Below are positions 59,350 through 64,000 of a DNA stretch of 64,000 nt, piece by piece. Every line of letters starts with the position of its first letter. Within the stretch, counting starts at the first letter, position 1. The notes beneath the pieces are model-generated. The model saw only the letters and a list, made by a program, of their open reading frames with translations. It made no database searches and was not told where the DNA came from. The stretch covers positions 1 through 64,000 of the forward strand of contig NZ_JAYXKP010000001.1 in the NCBI RefSeq assembly GCF_036039175.1, in the 5' to 3' direction. The stretch is from Marinilactibacillus sp036039175. GTDB taxonomy: Bacteria > Bacillota > Bacilli > Lactobacillales > Carnobacteriaceae_A. Both the position numbers and the translations under genes were made by a program.

Positions 59350-60729
59350 ATGGGAAAAACCTACAGTTCTTTTGAGGAAAAAGCGATAAACATCCGACCT
59401 TCAAAAAGACAGTTGCTCTGGCAAGAAACAGAATTTTATGGGTTTATTCATTTTTCAATCAATACCTTTACAGAAAAACAATGGGGAGATGGCAGAGAAT
59501 CGCCACTCCTTTTTGATCCATCAGATTTAGATGTAGAAGAATGGATAAAGGTCATTAAAAGCGCAGGTATGAAAGGGCTAATTCTGACATGCAAACACCA
59601 TGACGGCTTTTGTCTGTGGCCGAGTTTATTTACTGAATATTCGGTGAAAAACAGTCCCTACTTAAATGGTTCGGGAGATATTGTTAAAGAAGTCTCAGAA
59701 GCTTGCTTGAAACATGGCATAAAATTTGGCGTTTACTTGTCTCCGTGGGACAGACACGATAAACGATACGGACAAGGACAGTCTTATAATGATTACTTTT
59801 GTTCCCAGTTAACAGAGTTAGTCACTCAATATGGAGAATTGTTTTCAATATGGTTTGACGGTGCATGTGGAGAAGGAGAGAATGGCAGGGTTCAGAGATA
59901 TGATTGGGAGAGATATTACGATATTATTCGACTAAACCAGCCTAATGCCTGTATTTCAGTCTGTGGTCCTGACGTAAGATGGTGCGGAAACGAATCGGGC
60001 GCTACTAGAGATCAAGAGTGGAGTATAGTGCCTGAAATATTGAGGGATGCTGAAAAAACAATGGAACAGTCTCAAACAAACGATCAACACGCCGATTTTA
60101 TTCATAAAGAAACAAGTTCATCTGAATTACTTGGAGATCGAAAAACGCTGAAAAGATTCGAGAATTGGGTATGGTACCCTTGTGAAGTCAATTTATCGAT
60201 TAGACCAAGTTGGTTTTACTCGAAAGCTGAAGACAATCAAGTGAAATCAGTTCATGAATTATTAGAGTTGTACTATCGAACTGTTGGAGGAAATACAACG
60301 TTGCTATTAAATATTCCCCCAGATAAACGTGGTCGAATACACGAGAATGATAAAGCTGTCTTAACTAAATTGGGCAAAGAATTAAGGACTGATTTCCAAT
60401 TCGATCTGTTAAAGGAAGCTAAGAATCTTAATAGTCAAAGTACAACAGTAAAATACCTGAATTGTCAAAATGAATTCTTGATTCATTTTGATAGAGAACA
60501 ATCGATTAGTCGGTTAATTTTACAAGAAGAAATATCAAAAGGCCAGAGAGTAGAATCATTTAAATTCGAAGTATTCAAAGAGGGCAATTATGAGTCAATA
60601 TACCAAGGATCCGTTATAGGTTATAAAACGATATGTAGATTTGAAAAAGTAACTGGTCAATCCTTTCGATTATCTATTCTTGAGAGTAGAGAAGAGCCTC
60701 TAATCAGATCCGTTCAACTTTATGAATAG
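59350..60729 (+). CDS. GH29 alpha-L-fucosidase, copy 2
   Basis: A 459-residue GH29 protein, only distantly similar to copy 1. FYGFIHFSINTFTEKQWGDG, LILTCKHHDGFCLWPS and FSIWFDGACGEGENG (nucleophile Asp near residue 168) place it in the branch that includes alpha-1,3/1,4-type fucosidases. The C-terminal ~100 residues form a beta-domain. The ATG is 1 nt after the previous stop, so the two are translationally coupled. Different linkage from copy 1 is likely. Confidence 0.88.
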   Translation: MGKTYSSFEEKAINIRPSKRQLLWQETEFYGFIHFSINTFTEKQWGDGRESPLLFDPSDLDVEEWIKVIKSAGMKGLILTCKHHDGFCLWPSLFTEYSVKNSPYLNGSGDIVKEVSEACLKHGIKFGVYLSPWDRHDKRYGQGQSYNDYFCSQLTELVTQYGELFSIWFDGACGEGENGRVQRYDWERYYDIIRLNQPNACISVCGPDVRWCGNESGATRDQEWSIVPEILRDAEKTMEQSQTNDQHADFIHKETSSSELLGDRKTLKRFENWVWYPCEVNLSIRPSWFYSKAEDNQVKSVHELLELYYRTVGGNTTLLLNIPPDKRGRIHENDKAVLTKLGKELRTDFQFDLLKEAKNLNSQSTTVKYLNCQNEFLIHFDREQSISRLILQEEISKGQRVESFKFEVFKEGNYESIYQGSVIGYKTICRFEKVTGQSFRLSILESREEPLIRSVQLYE

Positions 60730-60956
60730 ATAATTATTAAAAGAATAAATGTGTTTAAAATATTTACCATCTATTTATAATCTGATAAACATTGATATTA
60801 AAGGGAAAACAATAAATGTAAGCGCTAAAATATGACATATTGTCTCGACTGTTTTTGTAGAGTAATATAAATGCATAGAAGGCCAGTACGATAATGTTGT
60901 AAACGCTTAACTTTCGTCATGTTGTATCTAAGTCCTAATATTAAGGAGGAAAATTT
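60730..60956. promoter_or_regulatory. Intergenic region before the ABC importer, two cre-like sites
   Basis: ATGTAAGCGCTAAAA (60816-60830) and TTGTAAACGCTTAAC (60897-60911) each miss the cre consensus at one position (14). No terminator hairpin after the GH29 gene is evident, so transcription may continue through; the importer probably also has its own promoter here. Confidence 0.55.
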
Positions 60957-61958
60957 ATGGAAAAGCATTCGCAAGATGTATCGGAAATGAATCGATCGAT
61001 CAATCAGTCAAATGAGTCTTTAAAATCTAAACCTAAGACTAAACGGCTATCACTAATGGATCGATTTAGACTAGCAGGTAAAAATTGGCAACTACTTATC
61101 ATGATTATGCCAGTTATTATTTTCTTCATTGTGTTTCATTATGTGCCTATGTATGGCGTTCAGATTGCTTTCAGAAGATTTATGCCTGTACACGGTATTT
61201 GGGGAAGCCCTTGGGTAGGGTTAGATCATTTCACAAGATTCTTTAATATGCATTACGCAGGCAGATTGATCTGGAACACGTTGAGTCTGAGTTTATACTC
61301 GCTTGCTGCAGGTTTTCCAATGCCGATATTATTAGCACTAGCCATAAACGAAATTAAAGATGGTCGATTCAAAAAGTTTATTCAGACTGTAACTTACGCG
61401 CCTAATTTTATCTCTGTCGTTGTTATTGTTGGGATGATTATCACATTCTTATCCCCTTCGACTGGAGTAATTAATCATCTACTAGATTTTCTAGGAATGG
61501 AAAGACAACATTTTATGCAAAATCCTAGATGGTTTAGACATATTTATGTCCTTTCAGGTATCTGGCAAACAACGGGATGGGGAACAGTCATTTATTTAGC
61601 AGCCTTATCTGGTGTTGATACTCAATTGCATGAGGCAGCTACGATTGACGGAGCGACTAGACTTCAAAGATTATGGTATATCAATGTTCCAGTATTGGTG
61701 CCTACCATGATCATCTTATTAATCATGAACTTTGGCGGTATTATGGCTGTAGGCTTTGAAAAAGTTTTTCTAATGCAGAATTCTTTAAATATGGGAACTT
61801 CTGACGTCATTGCTACCTTCACTTATCGAACTGGTTTACTAGAAGGGCAGTACAGTTATGCCGCTGCAATCGGGCTATTTAATTCATTGATAAATTCAGT
61901 CATGTTGTTGACAGTTAACTGGATTGCACGTAAATATAGTGAGACATCACTTATTTAA
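60957..61958 (+). CDS. Oligosaccharide ABC transporter permease, LplB type
   Basis: A 333-residue membrane permease with a hydrophilic N-terminal tail (about 1-40) and six helices. HYVPMYGVQIAFRRFMPVHG is typical of LplB/YtfT-like permeases, and EAATIDGATRLQRLWYI is the EAA loop contacting the ATPase. Its partner permease and binding protein follow; the ATPase is not in the window and is usually a shared MsmX-type protein. AGGAGG precedes the ATG. Confidence 0.92.
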   Translation: MEKHSQDVSEMNRSINQSNESLKSKPKTKRLSLMDRFRLAGKNWQLLIMIMPVIIFFIVFHYVPMYGVQIAFRRFMPVHGIWGSPWVGLDHFTRFFNMHYAGRLIWNTLSLSLYSLAAGFPMPILLALAINEIKDGRFKKFIQTVTYAPNFISVVVIVGMIITFLSPSTGVINHLLDFLGMERQHFMQNPRWFRHIYVLSGIWQTTGWGTVIYLAALSGVDTQLHEAATIDGATRLQRLWYINVPVLVPTMIILLIMNFGGIMAVGFEKVFLMQNSLNMGTSDVIATFTYRTGLLEGQYSYAAAIGLFNSLINSVMLLTVNWIARKYSETSLI

Positions 61959-61981
61959 AAATATAGAGAGGAGGAAAGCAT

Positions 61982-62923
61982 GTGGCAACGAACATTGGAG
62001 CTTCTAGAAAGAAGAATAATCTGATTAAAGAGTCTTTTGCGGATCGAATATTTTTGATATCAATCTATATACTACTTACATTAGCTTTACTCGTAACCCT
62101 TTATCCTTTGATTTATATTGTAAGTGCTTCAATTAGCAATCCGGATACTGTAAATTCAGGTGAGATGTTTTTATTTCCAATAGATGTAACTTGGGAAGGT
62201 TACAGATTGATTTTTGCAAACTCCGATATCTGGCAAGGATACTATAATACGATTCTATATACGACGGTTGGGACTCTTGTTAATCTAGCATTCACACTTC
62301 CGGCTGGTTACGTATTATCAAGAAAAGATTTCCAATTTAGAGGTTTCGTAACCAAATTAATGGTCTTCACAATGTTTGTCTCAGGTGGGTTGATACCTAC
62401 TTACTTGCTTGTAACGGATCTTGGTTTAGGAAATTCTATGTGGGCATTGATTTTACCTAGTGCAGCTTCCGTTTACAATATTGTTGTAACTAGAGTATTC
62501 TTTGAATCAACTGTTCCTGATGAATTAACGGAAGCAGCTGTAATAGACGGTGCTAACGACTTTAAGATTTTCTTCAAAGTAGTTTTACCACTATCAAAAC
62601 CCATTATAGCTGTAATGGCTTTGTTCTATGGCGTTAATCACTGGAATAATTTCTTTTCAGCATTACTATACATTGATGATCGATCAAAATATCCTTTACA
62701 GATGTTTTTAAGAGAGATTTTGGTTCAACAAGATATGTCCAGTACACCAAGTATTGGCTCATTATCGCAAGGACAGGCAGAGTTTCTACATTCTCAACAA
62801 CAATTGTCTGCTATTTTGAGATACGGCGTCATGATTGTAGCAACTTTACCAATCATTCTTGTTTATCCGTTCTTGCAAAAATATTTTGTTAAAGGCGTTA
62901 TGATCGGTTCAATTAAGGGATAA
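61982..62923 (+). CDS. Oligosaccharide ABC transporter permease, YtcP type
   Basis: A 313-residue permease with six helices. ALLVTLYPLIYIVSASISNP, EAAVIDGANDFKIFFKVVLP (EAA loop) and FYGVNHWNNFFSALLYI match YtcP. It starts at GTG, 8 nt after AGGAGG; the ATG at 61980 is in another frame that stops after 14 codons. Forms the channel with the LplB-type partner. Confidence 0.92.
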   Translation: MATNIGASRKKNNLIKESFADRIFLISIYILLTLALLVTLYPLIYIVSASISNPDTVNSGEMFLFPIDVTWEGYRLIFANSDIWQGYYNTILYTTVGTLVNLAFTLPAGYVLSRKDFQFRGFVTKLMVFTMFVSGGLIPTYLLVTDLGLGNSMWALILPSAASVYNIVVTRVFFESTVPDELTEAAVIDGANDFKIFFKVVLPLSKPIIAVMALFYGVNHWNNFFSALLYIDDRSKYPLQMFLREILVQQDMSSTPSIGSLSQGQAEFLHSQQQLSAILRYGVMIVATLPIILVYPFLQKYFVKGVMIGSIKG

Positions 62924-62953
62924 AAATATAAAAAAGTAATAGGAGGAATAAAG

Positions 62954-64000
62954 ATGCAAAAGAAAACAATTGTTAAAAGTTTAGTACTCAGCTCAGTATT
63001 GGTATTGAGTGCTTGCGGTGGAGGAAATGGAAATTCTGGATCAGATGATGCTCAAGATGTTGAAGTTGCCACTGAAGGGTTCCCGATTGTTGATGAAGAA
63101 ATCACCTTAAATCTTATGGCTCCAGGTACGGGAAATCAATGGGAGTCCATGCCTACAATGACAGAATATGAAGAATTAACTGGCATTAACCTTGAATATA
63201 CAACGCCACCTATGGATGATTTTGGTACAAGGTTCAATTTAACTTTTGCAAGTGGTGATTTACCAGATATCATCTTTGCACCGGGTTCAGATGTATTGAC
63301 TCCAGCATTAGAAGTTGATTACGGTCAACAGGGGTTATTGGTGCCTTTAAATGACTTAATAGAAGATTATGCGCCAAATCTTAATGCTTTGTTAGATGAA
63401 AATCCAGAACTAAGAAGTTCAATTACTACCCCCGATGGAAACATCTATGCCTTGCCAAGAGTGAACGAAGGAGATACAGCGATTTGGCCTATCGGACCAC
63501 TTTGGTATAACGGTTCATGGTTAGATGCACTAGACGAGGATGTTCCAGAGACACTAGATGAGTTCTATGATTTGATGGTTAGATTCAGAGATGACGATCC
63601 TAATGGAACTGGTCAAAATGATACGATTCCAATTAGTAACGGCGGTTTAGAAAATGCTAGAATTTGGTTCTTATCTGCATTCGATTTAAATTCTTGGGAC
63701 GTAGAAGCAGTGGATGGAGAAGTTCGCTATAATCCAACTACAGATAATGCTAGAGCTTACTATGAATACTTCACTAAATTATACTCAGAAGGAATAGTAG
63801 ATCAAGAAATCTTCTCTCAATCTGATGAAATGAAAAAAGCCAAAGGACAACAAAATGTAATTGGACTCTTTACAGATTATTTCTCATTCTTTACCACGGG
63901 TCGTAGTGAAGATGAAGCTTTGAATGATCCTATGTTTATGCCACTTACAAGTGAATGGTCACCAGAGCGTTCAGTTGCGGGTAGCCCAAGAATAGCTAGA
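62954..64000 (+). CDS. ABC transporter substrate-binding lipoprotein, LipO/YtcQ type (partial)
   Basis: The gene runs off the right edge after 349 codons. VKSLVLSSVLVLSACGGG gives signal peptide and lipobox (LSAC). LNLMAPGTGNQWESMPTM, INLEYTTPPMDDFGTRFNL, ASGDLPDIIFAPG, GLLVPLNDLI and PDGNIYALPR fit the type 1 oligosaccharide-binding family linked to LplB/YtcP. It captures the glycan for import. AGGAGG precedes the ATG. Full length would be about 500-550 residues. Confidence 0.92.
   Translation, partial: MQKKTIVKSLVLSSVLVLSACGGGNGNSGSDDAQDVEVATEGFPIVDEEITLNLMAPGTGNQWESMPTMTEYEELTGINLEYTTPPMDDFGTRFNLTFASGDLPDIIFAPGSDVLTPALEVDYGQQGLLVPLNDLIEDYAPNLNALLDENPELRSSITTPDGNIYALPRVNEGDTAIWPIGPLWYNGSWLDALDEDVPETLDEFYDLMVRFRDDDPNGTGQNDTIPISNGGLENARIWFLSAFDLNSWDVEAVDGEVRYNPTTDNARAYYEYFTKLYSEGIVDQEIFSQSDEMKKAKGQQNVIGLFTDYFSFFTTGRSEDEALNDPMFMPLTSEWSPERSVAGSPRIAR

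Overview
The window looks like chromosome from a low-GC Gram-positive bacterium of the Lactobacillales. It is AT-rich, with strong AGGAGG-type ribosome binding sites, many TTG and GTG starts, LicT/BglG antitermination, matches to the CcpA cre consensus and a very high density of phosphotransferase (PTS) genes. Combining PTS systems, a ComX/SigH-like sigma factor and a ComK-like protein suggests something near Carnobacteriaceae or Enterococcaceae, but no marker gene in the window settles this. I saw no rRNA, tRNA or CRISPR array. The only mobile-element trace is a probable IS21-type istA fragment at the left edge.

Layout. 1-1336: decayed istA piece and a secreted CAP-domain protein. 1364-5609: RpiR regulator divergent from GH4 6-phospho-glycosidase, NagB-like deaminase and a cellobiose-type EIIC. 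5750-5965: relic resembling a MazE antitoxin. 6100-9392: operon of EIIBC permease, ADP-ribosylglycohydrolase-family protein and GntR regulator behind a striking 8-bp-periodic palindromic operator. 9781-15401: unknown proteins, a lipoprotein, an orphan CpsB-type phosphatase and a GH43 enzyme. 15478-22781: lone EIIB, then an MtlR-like regulator with its EIIA part on a separate overlapping gene, a fructose-family PTS (B, A, C), an AlsE-type epimerase and transketolase. 22927-26262: TM2 protein, 52-bp tandem repeats, ComX-like sigma factor, amidase and a ComK-like protein. 26696-30617: amino-acid ABC pieces without ATPase, GNAT enzyme, lipoprotein, small membrane protein with a Shine-Dalgarno-masking hairpin, pRiA4b-type protein. 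30696-36379: LicT antiterminator, EIIBCA permease, cytoplasmic sulfatase and formylglycine-generating enzyme. 36947-44407: GntR, EIIC, MupG-type hydrolase, amidohydrolase, DgaE, DgaF and KDG kinase. 45471-46364: an unassigned TIM-barrel gene sharing a 12-bp promoter motif with that operon. 46844-64000: glycan locus with GH20, YesL-like protein, AraC-type membrane sensor, GH38, GH3, two GH29 and a LplB/YtcP/LipO-type ABC importer whose binding protein runs off the right edge.

Together these form a glycan-scavenging island. Five PTS permease systems import phosphorylated sugars, and each is paired with its own cytoplasmic processing enzymes (6-phospho-glycosidase plus deaminase; ADP-ribosylglycohydrolase-like enzyme; epimerase plus transketolase; sulfatase plus activator; MupG-type hydrolase plus KDGP route). 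One ABC importer feeds exo-glycosidases without signal peptides that could trim host-type N-glycans inside the cell. cre-like sites stand before most of these operons, implying joint catabolite control.

The best candidates for undescribed biology are the PTS/sulfatase/FGE operon (desulfation of a PTS-imported sugar phosphate), the PTS/ADP-ribosylglycohydrolase operon, the MupG-Dga pathway with its small membrane protein, and the sigma/amidase/ComK-like cluster. Functions were assigned by reading translated sequence against remembered family features; no search was run.
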